A DNA stretch of 64,000 nt, taken from the NCBI GenBank assembly GCA_964449895.1, contig CAYVBY010000005.1:86516-150515 (forward strand). Reading direction: 5' to 3'. The translations under genes were made by a program, and so were the position numbers. Origin of the DNA: Intestinibacter sp964449895. Its GTDB lineage: Bacteria > Bacillota > Clostridia > Peptostreptococcales > Peptostreptococcaceae. The notes under the pieces are model-generated. The model worked only from the letters and a program-made list of their open reading frames with translations. It made no database searches and had not been told where the DNA came from. This document shows positions 43,314 to 53,147 of the stretch, in pieces (positions within the stretch are counted from its first letter, which is position 1; the number at the start of each line of letters is the position of its first letter).

Positions 43314-44636
43314 ATGAACAAAAAATTTGTAGACGTAGTAGTAGTCGGTTTCGCATTATTTTCGATGTTCTTCGGTGCAGGGAATTTATTATTCCCGCCA
43401 TATTTAGGACTTGTATCTGGAAGTCAATGGGGAATATCTTTATCAGGATTCTTTTTAACAGATATAATATTATCATTAATGGTAGTAATGGCAGCTGCCA
43501 AATATAATGGAGATTTAGATGCAACATTAAGTAGAGTTGGTAAAAAATTAGCAAGAGCAATAATTATATTATCTATATTATGTATAGGGCCACTTCTTGC
43601 AATACCTAGAAATGGTGCTACAACTTGCGAAATGGGGATAGCTCCTATAGTAGGATTTAATGGACCAGCTTTACAAATTATAGTTTCAATAGTTTTCTTC
43701 GGTCTTACATTAATACTTACAATAAGACCATCAAAAGTTGTAGATATAGTAGGAAAATTTTTAACACCTGCACTTTTAATATGTTTAGGAATACTTATAG
43801 TTATGGGAATATTTTCACCTATAGGAGATATAAGTCAAACAGCACTTATAGATAAAAATTTATTCGCAGAAGGTGTTTCTCAAGGTTATTTAACAGTAGA
43901 TACTTTAGGAGCTGTTGCTTTCTCAACAGTAGTAGTTTTATCTATATCTGAAAAAGGATATAACGATCCTAAAGAAAAAGTTAAACTTACAATATTATCA
44001 GGTGTAGTTGCAGCTATTGCCTTAGCTGTAATTTATGCAGGACTTACATATTTAGGTTCAATGTTATCAACTACTTACAGCCCTGATACTCCACAGGCAT
44101 CTTTAATGGTTGTTATAACAAATGCTATATTAGGTGGACCTGGTAAAGTTATATTAGGTATAATAGTTTCTTTAGCTTGTTTAACTACATCTATAGGACT
44201 TACTTCATCAACTGCAAATTATTTTTCAAGTATAACTAATAATAAATTAAAATATGAAACTATAGTAATAGCAGTTTGTGTATTTAGTGCTGTATTATCA
44301 AACTTTGGTGTAGACTTTATTATGCAATTCTCTGCACCAATATTAGAAATTGTTTGTCCAGTATTAGTAATAATAATTTTAGCTACATTCTTTGACAAAC
44401 ATATAAAAAATGATAATGTATTTAAAGGACTTGCTTATACTACACTTGTAGTAAGTATCATTTCTGTAATAAGTAACTTATTTGGTATAACTCAAGTAAC
44501 AGAAATACTTGCAAAACTACCTTTAGCTGAATTTGGATTTAACTGGGTACTTCCAGCACTAATAGGTGGAATAGTTGGACATTTCATCAAAACAGGAAAT
44601 TCATCACACGGAGATAAATTTGAAAAAGTAAGTTAG
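43314..44636 (+). CDS. brnQ: Branched-chain amino-acid transport carrier
   Basis: Sodium-coupled symporter for Ile/Leu/Val (LIVCS family). 440 aa with about 12 hydrophobic segments. It has the N-terminal signature FALFSMFFGAGNLLFPPYLG, PRNGATTCEMGIAP near 98 and the family DTLGAVAFSTVVVLSI near 198. SD AAGGGG. Single gene between a palindrome and a terminator. No T-box or CodY box was recognised. Confidence 0.95.
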   Translation: MNKKFVDVVVVGFALFSMFFGAGNLLFPPYLGLVSGSQWGISLSGFFLTDIILSLMVVMAAAKYNGDLDATLSRVGKKLARAIIILSILCIGPLLAIPRNGATTCEMGIAPIVGFNGPALQIIVSIVFFGLTLILTIRPSKVVDIVGKFLTPALLICLGILIVMGIFSPIGDISQTALIDKNLFAEGVSQGYLTVDTLGAVAFSTVVVLSISEKGYNDPKEKVKLTILSGVVAAIALAVIYAGLTYLGSMLSTTYSPDTPQASLMVVITNAILGGPGKVILGIIVSLACLTTSIGLTSSTANYFSSITNNKLKYETIVIAVCVFSAVLSNFGVDFIMQFSAPILEIVCPVLVIIILATFFDKHIKNDNVFKGLAYTTLVVSIISVISNLFGITQVTEILAKLPLAEFGFNWVLPALIGGIVGHFIKTGNSSHGDKFEKVS

Positions 44637-44643
44637 TAGTTAT

Positions 44644-44690
44644 AACCTCTGTATATTTTACATAATATACGGAGGTTTTTTATTTTTATA
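44644..44690 (+). terminator. Rho-independent terminator
   Basis: Stem AACCTCTGTATATT with AATATACGGAGGTT (one G-U pair) and T-run. Confidence 0.9.
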
Positions 44691-44793
44691 ATATTTTCTT
44701 ATTTTAATAAAATATTATATATTAATAGTTAATGCTGTTATATTTTGTGCTATTATGTAATTAGAAAATAATAGAAATGGAGTAAGTGAGGAT

Positions 44794-46284
44794 ATGAAAG
44801 CAAATAAAAAAAGGCTAATTAGTTTGACTTTAGCAAGTTGTATGGCATTTAATATAACTGCTATTACTTTGACTGAATGCTTAGCAGCACAAACAAATTC
44901 TGATACTTTTTATTATTCAGTTGCAAAAAATACAAAATCTATTAAAACAGGAATAGTAAGCACAAATGGTACAAATTTAAATATAAGAAGTGGAGCAGGA
45001 ACTTCTTATTCTAAAATAGGATCTCTTAAAAATGGTTCTGAAGTTACTATAGTAGAAGAAACTTCTAATGGTTGGTATAAGATTAAATTTAATAGTGGTT
45101 ATGGTTATGTTTCTGCTAAATATATAAAGTTAAAAAATACTGAATCAGAAGAAAAACCAAATACTTCTGAAACTAATACTAAAACAGGTGTTGTAAATAC
45201 AGCTGTTGATGGATATATAAATTTAAATGTAAGAAGTGGAGCAGGAACTTCTTATTCTAAAATAGGATCTCTTAAAAATGGTTCTGAAGTTACTATAGTA
45301 GAAGAAACTTCTAATGGTTGGTATAAGATTAAATTTAATAGTGGTTATGGTTATGTTTCTGCTAAATATATAAAGTTAAAAAATACTGAATCAGAAGAAA
45401 AACCAAATACTTCTGAAACTAGTACTAAAACAGGAATAGTAACTACAAGTGGTACAAATTTAAATGTAAGAAATGGAGCAGGAACTTCTTATTCTAAAAT
45501 AGGATCTCTTAAAAATGGTTCTAAAGTTACTATAGTAGAAGAAACTTCTAATGGTTGGTATAAAATTAAATTTAATAATAGTTATGGTTATGTTTCTAAT
45601 AGCTATATATCAATAATTGATATAGAAGAAGGAAATAATGATCAATCTAAATACGAAAAATTTCTAATTTGTATAGATCCAGGCCATCAAAGTAAAGGTG
45701 ATCTTGATAAAGAACCTATAGGACCTGGTTCATCAGAAACAAAATATAAAGTATCTTATGGAACACAAGGTGTAGTTACAAATCTTCCAGAATATGAATT
45801 AACTTTACAAACAGCAAAAATTTTAGAAGCATATTTGGAGGAAATGGGATTTAAAGTTATTATGACTAGATATTCTAATGATGTAAATATCTCAAACTCA
45901 GAAAGAGCAATATTTGCAAACGAAAATAATGCAAACTTAGTAATTAGACTTCATGCAGATGGCTCAAATGATCCTAATACAAATGGATCATCGATTCTTA
46001 TTCCTGCAAAAGATGGAACTTATACAAAGAGTATATATCCTGAAAGTAGCAATTGTGCATCAATGATGTTTTCAACTATGAAAACTGCAGGATTTAAAGT
46101 AAATAATATTTATCAAAGATCTGACTTAACTGGATTTAACTGGTCAACAGTTCCTGCAGTGTTACTTGAAATGGGATTTATGACTAACCCAGAAGAAGAT
46201 AGAAATCTTTCAGATAAAACATATCAAGAAAAAATGATGAAAGCAGTAGCTAATTCAATAAAAACTTATTTTAGTCAAAAATAA
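44794..46284 (+). CDS. Secreted N-acetylmuramoyl-L-alanine amidase with three SH3b domains
   Basis: Cell-wall hydrolase cutting the amide bond between MurNAc and the stem peptide. It has a signal peptide (about 1-31) and three bacterial SH3 domains (about 52-112, 130-195 and 211-272) joined by acidic Thr/Glu linkers. The Amidase_3 domain (287-496) has zinc ligands in DPGHQ, the PEYELT glutamate and RLHADGS, and the catalytic glutamate in LLEMGFMTN. The first two SH3b copies are identical over 190 bp of DNA. 496 aa. SD is GTGAGGA. Confidence 0.93.
   Translation: MKANKKRLISLTLASCMAFNITAITLTECLAAQTNSDTFYYSVAKNTKSIKTGIVSTNGTNLNIRSGAGTSYSKIGSLKNGSEVTIVEETSNGWYKIKFNSGYGYVSAKYIKLKNTESEEKPNTSETNTKTGVVNTAVDGYINLNVRSGAGTSYSKIGSLKNGSEVTIVEETSNGWYKIKFNSGYGYVSAKYIKLKNTESEEKPNTSETSTKTGIVTTSGTNLNVRNGAGTSYSKIGSLKNGSKVTIVEETSNGWYKIKFNNSYGYVSNSYISIIDIEEGNNDQSKYEKFLICIDPGHQSKGDLDKEPIGPGSSETKYKVSYGTQGVVTNLPEYELTLQTAKILEAYLEEMGFKVIMTRYSNDVNISNSERAIFANENNANLVIRLHADGSNDPNTNGSSILIPAKDGTYTKSIYPESSNCASMMFSTMKTAGFKVNNIYQRSDLTGFNWSTVPAVLLEMGFMTNPEEDRNLSDKTYQEKMMKAVANSIKTYFSQK
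44986..45421 (+). repeat. 190-bp perfect tandem repeat in the amidase gene
   Basis: 44986-45175 and 45232-45421 are identical base for base, 246 bp apart. A third, slightly diverged copy lies at about 45472-45605. They encode SH3b domains and linkers. Slippage or recombination here would change the number of wall-binding domains in frame, since 246 is a multiple of 3. Confidence 0.9.
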
Positions 46285-46324
46285 ATAATCAAATATAAAT
46301 TAATTAATAAAAAATTAATATTTT

Positions 46325-46413
46325 AATAAAGAGTGATTATAATAAACTGATATTAAAAAGTTAGATTTAAAATCTAAACTTTAAATTATGTTTAAATATT
46401 CACTCTTATTTTT
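46325..46413 (+). terminator. Long branched terminator hairpin
   Basis: The outer stem AATAAAGAGTGA pairs with TCACTCTTATT, enclosing a second hairpin (AGATTTAAAATCT), followed by T-run. Confidence 0.7.
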
Positions 46414-46526
46414 TGCAATAAAGATTTACTATTTTTAATAAATCTTATACTATTGTTTTATAAGATAATACAAATTTTATTTTTATAATATAATTAAGTA
46501 AATTTATATAAAAGAAAGGAATAAAT

Positions 46527-47218
46527 ATGAAAAATATACTTATGATAGAAGATGATAGCACAATTGCATTTGCTGTAAAATATGCACTAGAACAAGAGGG
46601 ATTCAACTTAGACATATCACAAAATTTAGAAAAATCCAGAAAAATATTAAAGTCTAAGGAATATGACTTAATATTACTAGATGTTATGCTTCCAGATGGA
46701 AATGGATACGAATTTTTAAAAGAATTAAGAACACATAATGAAGATATACCAGTAATATTTTTAACTGCATGTGACGAAGAAGTAAATATAGTAATGGGAT
46801 TAGATATTGGAGCTGATGATTATATAACAAAACCATTTAGAGTTAGAGAACTTATATCTAGAATAAATGCAATTCTTAGAAGAAAAGGAAATTCACAAAA
46901 TGATAATAAAAAAATTATTAAATTCAAAAATTTATGTATACATACTTTAGAAGCTAGAGTTTTTAAAAATAATGAAGAGATATTTTTAACTTCAGCTGAA
47001 TACAAGCTTCTTTTAATATTAATTCAAAATAAAAATATTGTACTTAGTAGATCTCAAATATTAGAAAAGCTTTGGGATATTACATATGATTTTATAAACG
47101 ATAATACACTTAGTGTATATATAAAAAGACTTCGTGAAAAAATAGAATATGATTAATAACTGTAAGAGGTATTGGATATAAGTGGAATGGAAGTGACAAC
47201 AATGAAAATACTATATAA
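46527..47218 (+). pseudogene. OmpR-family response regulator with a terminal frameshift
   Basis: Two-component regulator. The receiver has phospho-acceptor Asp52 (ILLDVMLPDG) and the TKPF lysine; the C-terminal winged helix starts about residue 130. The frame stops at 47156 after REKIEYD. The missing end, TVRGIGYKWNGSDNNENTI, is encoded in another frame at 47159-47218, exactly where the family places its wing. One lost base around 47152-47155 explains it. The gene is therefore either broken or carries a sequencing error. Its restored end overlaps the kinase start. SD AAAGGA. Confidence 0.8.
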
Positions 47219-48485
47219 CCCCGAAGTTAAAAAATATACTTTGAATTTATTTTTGATATTTATAATTACAATAACATTATCTTTATTTGTAAATATAAAT
47301 AATTTAAATATAATAAAAACAAATGTAATAAAAAATAATCAAGCAATAGTTGGCAATATAATTCTAGAACATCCAGAATTAGAAAATGATATAGTAGATA
47401 TAATAACTCAATCTAATAATAATGAAAATATAGATCTTGGTAAAAAAGTCTTACAAAAATATAATTATCCAAATTCAGTAAGCTTATTAGATGAACCTAT
47501 TATAGAAAATAATTTTTCTAACATACTTATAATAAATTTTTTATTCATAATACTTGTATTTACATTATTTATAATTTTATCATTTAGTTTTTTTGTAAAA
47601 TTATATAAAGATGTAAAAGATATGACTAGTTATGTATATCACAGCTCTGAAGGACGAGAATATGAAATGAAAAATAAAAATCAAGAAGGTCAAATAGGTC
47701 TTTTAAAAACCGAACTTTTAAAAATGACTACTGTGCTAAAAGAAAAGGTATCGCTTTTACATAACAAAAAAGTATTTTTAAATAATACAATGTCGGATAT
47801 ATCACATCAATTAAAAACACCTATGACATCACTTATGTTACTTACAGATTTAATGTATAATGATTTAGAAAAAGAAAAGAAAATTGAGTTTTTAGATAAA
47901 ATAAATGCACAATTATCTCGAATGAATTGGCTAATTAAAAGCATGCTTAAACTTTCAAAGCTAGAAGCTAAAGTTATAGAGTTTAAAGCTGAAAAAGTAA
48001 ATATAAATGAGCTTATAAAAAAATCTGTAAGTCCATTAGTTGTACCTATAGAACTTAAAAATATAAGCTTAAATATAAATGGAGATAAAAAAGCTTATTA
48101 TATAGGGGATATCGAATGGTCTTCAGAAGCTTTAGGCAATATAATAAAAAATTGTGTTGAACATACTAAACAAGATGGTAAGTTAGAAATAAGTTATGAA
48201 GAAAATCCTATATATTCAGAAATAATAATAAAAATCAATTATAGAAAGCCAAAATGGTGATATATATGTAAAAAGTGAGAAAAATNNNNNNNNNNNNNNN
48301 NNNNNNNNNNNNNNNNNNNNNNNNNNNNNNNNNNNNNNNNNNNNNNNNNNNNNNNNNNNNNNNNNNNNNNNNNNNNNNNNNNNNNAAAATCAATTATAGA
48401 AAGCCAAAATGGTGATATATATGTAAAAAGTGAGAAAAATATAGGAAGTGAATTTCATATAACATTTCATAAAAAATACAGCTAA
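47202..48485 (+). CDS. Sensor histidine kinase, interrupted by an assembly gap
   Basis: Membrane kinase paired with the upstream regulator. It has two transmembrane helices (about 12-30 and 108-130) around an extracellular loop, a HAMP-like linker and the phospho-acceptor His202 in MSDISHQLKTP. The ATPase N-box is NIIKNCVEH. Before the gap the frame ends at 48260 in a spurious stop. After the gap the proper C-terminus SIIESQNGDIYVKSEKN...HKKYS runs to 48485. The missing centre should encode the DNG and GIGLALA boxes. I chose ATG 47202 (SD GGAAGTGA). Confidence 0.8.
48231..48440 (+). repeat. 55-bp identical flanks of the first N gap
   Basis: 48231-48285 and 48386-48440 are identical for 55 bases. 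They are the overlapping ends of two contigs placed on either side of an artificial 100-N spacer, not a biological repeat. Confidence 0.9.
48286..48385. other. Assembly gap, 100 N
   Basis: Exactly 100 N, a conventional unknown-size spacer, within the histidine kinase gene. Confidence 1.
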
Positions 48486-48487
48486 AA

Positions 48488-48529
48488 TAAAATGGATTGT
48501 TGCATAATTTTGTAATAATCCATTTTTTG
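48488..48529 (+). terminator. Rho-independent terminator
   Basis: Stem AAATGGATT with AATCCATTT and T-run after the kinase gene. It separates the two-component genes from the ABC transporter genes. Confidence 0.8.
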
Positions 48530-48576
48530 TATAATCGAAGCTTATCTATATATCAACTTTATCATTTATTATGTTA

Positions 48577-48700
48577 TTGTAATATTACAACTAATTACAT
48601 TTATTACACTAATATGTTTAGTGACTAAATTGTAATTTTTAAATTCACTTGAATGTAAGATAATAAACTTAGAATATAAGTAAGATTAAAATATAAGTAA
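48577..48700. promoter_or_regulatory. Palindrome and direct repeats upstream of the ABC transporter
   Basis: TTGTAATATTACAA (48577-48590) is a perfect 14-bp palindrome. Nearly identical 14-mers TAGAATATAAGTAA (48670-48683) and TAAAATATAAGTAA (48687-48700) lie 17 bp apart, with a weaker relative at 48649-48660. Tandem half-sites are what OmpR-type regulators bind; the adjacent regulator is the natural candidate. Confidence 0.45.
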
Positions 48701-48780
48701 TTAATCAATAAATAAAAATTTATTCTAAATAACCTTTAAGAATGTAGATTTATTTTAAGATTATGTTTAAGGAGGCAAAA

Positions 48781-49458
48781 ATGGAATTACTAAGAGTAGA
48801 GAATTTATCAAAGAGTTATGGAAAAGGTGAAGCCAAGGTAGAAGCACTCAAAAACATAAATTTACGTATTAAAAAAGGTGAATTTATAGCAATAGTCGGA
48901 GCAAGCGGAAGTGGAAAAAGTACACTTCTTCACTTATTAGGCGGAGTAGATAAGCCAACTAGTGGAAATGTATTTATAAATGACATAAATATATATAATT
49001 TAAAAGAAAAAGATTTAGCTATATTTAGAAGAAGAAATGTAGGCCTTATATATCAATTTTATAATTTAATACCAGTACTTACAGTAAAAGAAAATATACT
49101 TCTTCCAGCTGAATTAGATAATAGAAAAATAGAGAACGAGTATTTAGAGGATCTATTAAAAACACTCGATTTAAAAGAAAGAGAAAATCATCTTCCAAAC
49201 GAGTTAAGTGGTGGTCAACAACAAAGAACATCTATAGGAAGAGCATTAATAAATAGACCTTCCATAGTACTTGCTGATGAACCAACAGGTAACTTAGATA
49301 GCAAAAATTCAAAAGAGATAGTTGAACTTCTAAAAGTATCTGTTAAAAAATACAACCAAACTTTAATAATGATAACACACGATACAAATATCGCACTACA
49401 AGCTGACAGAGTTATAACTATTGAAGATGGAATAATAAAAAATGATGAGGTGATATAG
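48781..49458 (+). CDS. ABC transporter ATP-binding protein (MacB/BceA/CprA type)
   Basis: ATPase of an FtsX-like exporter. Walker A is GASGSGKST near residue 40, the Q-loop LIYQFYNLIP, signature LSGGQQQRTSIGRAL and Walker B DEPTGNLDS. 225 aa. I chose ATG 48781 with AAGGAGG upstream rather than the in-frame ATG at 48763, which precedes that SD. The permease begins directly at its stop. With a two-component system beside it, a role in resistance to cationic or lantibiotic-like peptides is likely. Confidence 0.92.
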   Translation: MELLRVENLSKSYGKGEAKVEALKNINLRIKKGEFIAIVGASGSGKSTLLHLLGGVDKPTSGNVFINDINIYNLKEKDLAIFRRRNVGLIYQFYNLIPVLTVKENILLPAELDNRKIENEYLEDLLKTLDLKERENHLPNELSGGQQQRTSIGRALINRPSIVLADEPTGNLDSKNSKEIVELLKVSVKKYNQTLIMITHDTNIALQADRVITIEDGIIKNDEVI

Positions 49459-51838
49459 ATGAATTTATACACTTCACTTACATTAAGATATTTAAAACAA
49501 AATAAAAGAAGAACTCTTGTAACTATAATAGGTATAATTNNNNNNNNNNNNNNNNNNNNNNNNNNNNNNNNNNNNNNNNNNNNNNNNNNNNNNNNNNNNN
49601 NNNNNNNNNNNNNNNNNNNNNNNNNNNNNNNNNNNNNNNAAAAATGAAAATGAACTAATAATTAGTGAAGATTTATTGAATAAACTGAATAAAAAAATAG
49701 ATGATAAAGTTACTTTAAATATAGGAGAAATTTACTATGATGATATAAAATCAATATCAAAATTAATAAATTCTAATAATACTACTTTTAAAATTGTAGG
49801 TATTTTGGATAATAATTCACATAACTACCGATTTGTAGCAATATCAGGATTTGATATAAACAATAAAGATAAATTTGATGTTTCTATATGTACAAAAAAT
49901 CCTAAAGATATATATAAAACAGCAATATCTATTGGAGAAAATATAGGTCTAACAAATGATGAAGAAAGTGATGAATATTACAATTACAATCAAGAGACTT
50001 CTAAGTTTTATAAAAATATAGAATTTAATGAGGGACTACTTAGATTATTCGGTGCAAGTTCATATAGTAATATAAATACAACTTTAATTATGATAGTAGC
50101 TCTTGTAGCTTCATTAGTTATAATATGTACAATAGCAACTATATACAATTCATTTAGTATCGCCATAAGTGAACGTAAAAAACAATTTGGTATATTAAAT
50201 TCAATAGGTGCTACAAAAACTCAAATTATGAAGCTTGTATTTTTAGAAGCATTCTTAGTAAGTATAGTAGGAATACCAATTGGGCTTTTAAGTGGGACAA
50301 TAGCTATTGATATAGTATTTAAAATTATAAAAGCTTTTTTTGAAACTTCTATGTTTGGTGAATTAGATTTAAGAGTATTATTTAGTCCAATTGTATTAAT
50401 AATAAGTACACTTATAATATTACTTACTATATTTATATCTGCAATAATACCAGCAATAAATGCAGCTAAGATATCACCTCTTGAAGCAATAAAAAATAGT
50501 TCTAACTTAAAAGTAGGAAAAATTAAAAGTTCTAAGCTTATCAAAAAGATATTTAAAACAGAGGGTGAGCTTGCATATAAAAATTTAAGAAGAAATAAAA
50601 GTAAATTTAGAATAACTTTATTTTCTTTAGTTATAAGTATAGTAATATTTATATCATTTAATGGATTTGTAGATATGTTTATGGAAGCTAATCAAGTCAA
50701 CTATGGAGTTATTACAAATGATTTAACACTATATGAAAATAAAAAATTCACTAAAAAAGAAGTTCAAAATACAATAGATGAAATCAAAAAAATTAATGGT
50801 GTAAAAGATATAGCAAAAGGAGATAGATATTCATTAGAAGTACATGTAAATGAAAATAATGTATCTGAAGAGCTACGAGAAGATTTACAAAAAAATGGGT
50901 ATGTTTCGGTAGAAGGTTCTGACTATAACTTTGTAAATAGTGTAATTCGATTTCCTGGTGATTATAGTATATCAAAAATAAAATTATCAGAAGGTCAATT
51001 TAATAAAGACATTGCAAAAGATGAAAAAGGTGTAATTTTAGTAAGATATAGTTATCAAGAGTCATTAGCTAAAAAAGGAAAAACTGTTCTTACAGATTAT
51101 AAGGTCGGAGATACTATAAATGCAACTATTTATTCATCAGATTATGAAGATAATGAAACTTCAAAGTATATAAAATTAAAAATTTTAGCAATAACAGATG
51201 AGATAGTAACTGGTGATACACAATACCCAACAGATTCGTTTGAATTAATTGGATATGATGATTTAAAAGAATCATTAAATATAGATAATGAAGCATTATC
51301 AAATTATTATTATTATGTTTTAACTGATCAAAGTGAAGAAACTAGAAATGAAATAAAAAAAGTAGCACAAGAAAATAATTTAAATGTAAGTAATCAAATA
51401 GAAGAAGCTAAGGAATATATACAAACTATTAATGTTATGAAAATATTTGTATATGGATTTATAGTTGTTATATCTCTTGTAAGTGTTACTAATATAATAA
51501 ATACAATAAGTACAAATATAAATCTTAGAAAAAGAGAATTTGCAGTAATTAAATCTATAGGTGTAACTCCTCAAGGATTTAAAAAGATGATTTATATGGA
51601 AAGTATATTATATGGAATACTTTCATTACTGTATGGGATTCCAATAGGAATTTTTATAAATATACTTATGAATAGAATTTTAGATGGTATAATTTCAATC
51701 CAAACGATAATACCTTACAAATCTATACTTATATGTGTAGTTGGTATATTTATTATAACCTTTATAGCTTCATATATACCACTTAAAAAAATAATGAAGG
51801 AAAATATTATAGATAATATAAGACAAGAAAGTATATAA
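49459..51838 (+). CDS. FtsX-like ABC transporter permease, interrupted by an assembly gap
   Basis: Membrane partner of the ATPase, BceB/CprB-like. The first helix follows LRYLKQNKRRTLVTIIGII and is cut by the N gap. The part after the gap (49640-51838) has three helices around residues 140-275, a second RNKSKFRITL-led helix near 310, a large extracellular domain (about 335-575) and a final three-helix FtsX unit. The frames on the two sides of the gap differ by one, because the true gap length is unknown; the missing piece is likely over 100 codons. Lipid II-targeting peptides are typical substrates. Confidence 0.85.
49540..49639. other. Assembly gap, 100 N
   Basis: A second spacer of exactly 100 N inside the permease gene. 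Its flanks show no overlap. Confidence 1.
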
Positions 51839-51961
51839 ATCAAATATAGTTTACATAATTTTATTATAGGTAATTATATTTAGGTTTTAAAGTTGATTTT
51901 TTCATAAAAGCTTTTAAATTGAGTTTTAACAAGTTTTAAGTTGGTTATCATAATTTGGTAT

Positions 51962-52013
51962 AAAAGCCACCTTTAAACCCTATTAAAAAGGATTTTACAA
52001 GGTGGCTTTTTTT
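51962..52013. terminator. Terminator between convergent permease and integrase genes
   Basis: Stem AAAAGCCACCTT with AAGGTGGCTTTT enclosing weaker inner pairing, with T-run on the right and A-rich left. Confidence 0.85.
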
Positions 52014-52034
52014 GACTTTTAATTTGAAATTTAA

Positions 52035-53147
52035 CTAACCTAAATTAAAAAGTCTTTCTGAAATTTTATCTGAAGCTTCTTGATCCATTTCTTTAAGTGT
52101 ATGAGAATAAATATTTAAAGTAGTATTTACATTAGAGTGACCAACTCTTTCTGAAATTACTTTTATAGGTACTTTTGCATTTATAAGTAATGTTACATGT
52201 GAATGTCTAAGATCGTGAAATCTAATATGAGGCAAATTATTATCTTTCAAAAATCTTCTAAATTTTTTACTAAGAACATCTTCTGCTATTGGATTTTCAT
52301 TTTTATCGAAAAATAAAAGAGTAGTGTTTTTTATTTTTCCTTGAAGCTTATCTTGAATGTATTTTCTTTTGTAATCTTTAAGTAAATTTATGATTTCTTT
52401 TGGAGCAGATATTATTCTTACAGAAGTTTCTGTTTTAGGATCTTTTAATATTACCTTTTTATTATCTCTTACAGTTATCTTTTCTACTGTTATAGTATTA
52501 TCTTCGAAGTTTATATTATTCCAAGTAAGTCCTAATATTTCAGATATACGAAGTCCAAGACCTATAGCTAGATTTATAGGAAGCTCTAATTCTGTATTTT
52601 TACATATTTTTAATAATTTGAGCATATCTTCTTGATTGTATATTTTGTTTTTGTATTTTTTACTTTTAGGAATCTCCACACAATCTACAAAATTTTCTTT
52701 TATAAGCTTCAATTTATAAGCTCTCTTTAAAGCTAAGTTTATTATATTTATATGTATTTTTATAGTTTGAGGACTTAAAATTCCGATTAAGTCATCTACA
52801 TAATTTTGAAGATGTATAGGTCTTAAATCTACAAGTTTTATTTTTCCAATCATAGGTATTATATATTTTTTGCATATTCTCAAATAACAGTTATATGTAG
52901 TAATAGATAGATTAACTTTATATTTTTCTAAAAAATCAAGTATATAACTTTCTACTGTTAGTTTATTAGGTAGTAATAATTCCTCGTTATAAATTTCTTC
53001 TTTTAATTCATTTAATCTTTTGGATGCATCTCTTTTTAGGGGATAAGATCCCATATTTTTTTGTTTCTTTTTGCCAGTTGTCTCGTCTTTATATTCTAAA
53101 TATACAATGTAATTTTTGCTTCTTTTTCGTATAAAAGCATAACTCAT
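52035..53147 (-). CDS. Tyrosine recombinase/integrase, solitary
   Basis: Phage/ICE-type integrase of 370 aa. It has an N-terminal arm-binding AP2-like domain (1-60: YLEYKDETTGKKKQK), a core-binding SAM-like domain (62-155) and the catalytic domain. The residues are in place: Arg in GLGLRISEILGL, HDLRHSH, the GHSN histidine and the nucleophile Tyr in LNIYSHTL. It looks intact. No excisionase, capsid or conjugation gene adjoins it, so it is a remnant or acts alone. SD GGAGGGG on the minus strand. Confidence 0.92.
   Translation of the reverse strand: MSYAFIRKRSKNYIVYLEYKDETTGKKKQKNMGSYPLKRDASKRLNELKEEIYNEELLLPNKLTVESYILDFLEKYKVNLSITTYNCYLRICKKYIIPMIGKIKLVDLRPIHLQNYVDDLIGILSPQTIKIHINIINLALKRAYKLKLIKENFVDCVEIPKSKKYKNKIYNQEDMLKLLKICKNTELELPINLAIGLGLRISEILGLTWNNINFEDNTITVEKITVRDNKKVILKDPKTETSVRIISAPKEIINLLKDYKRKYIQDKLQGKIKNTTLLFFDKNENPIAEDVLSKKFRRFLKDNNLPHIRFHDLRHSHVTLLINAKVPIKVISERVGHSNVNTTLNIYSHTLKEMDQEASDKISERLFNLG

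Noticed and set aside
48231..48440. Biological direct repeat or insertion-site duplication flanking a mobile element
   Set aside because: The copies flank exactly 100 N and restore a kinase C-terminus, so they are contig-end overlaps.
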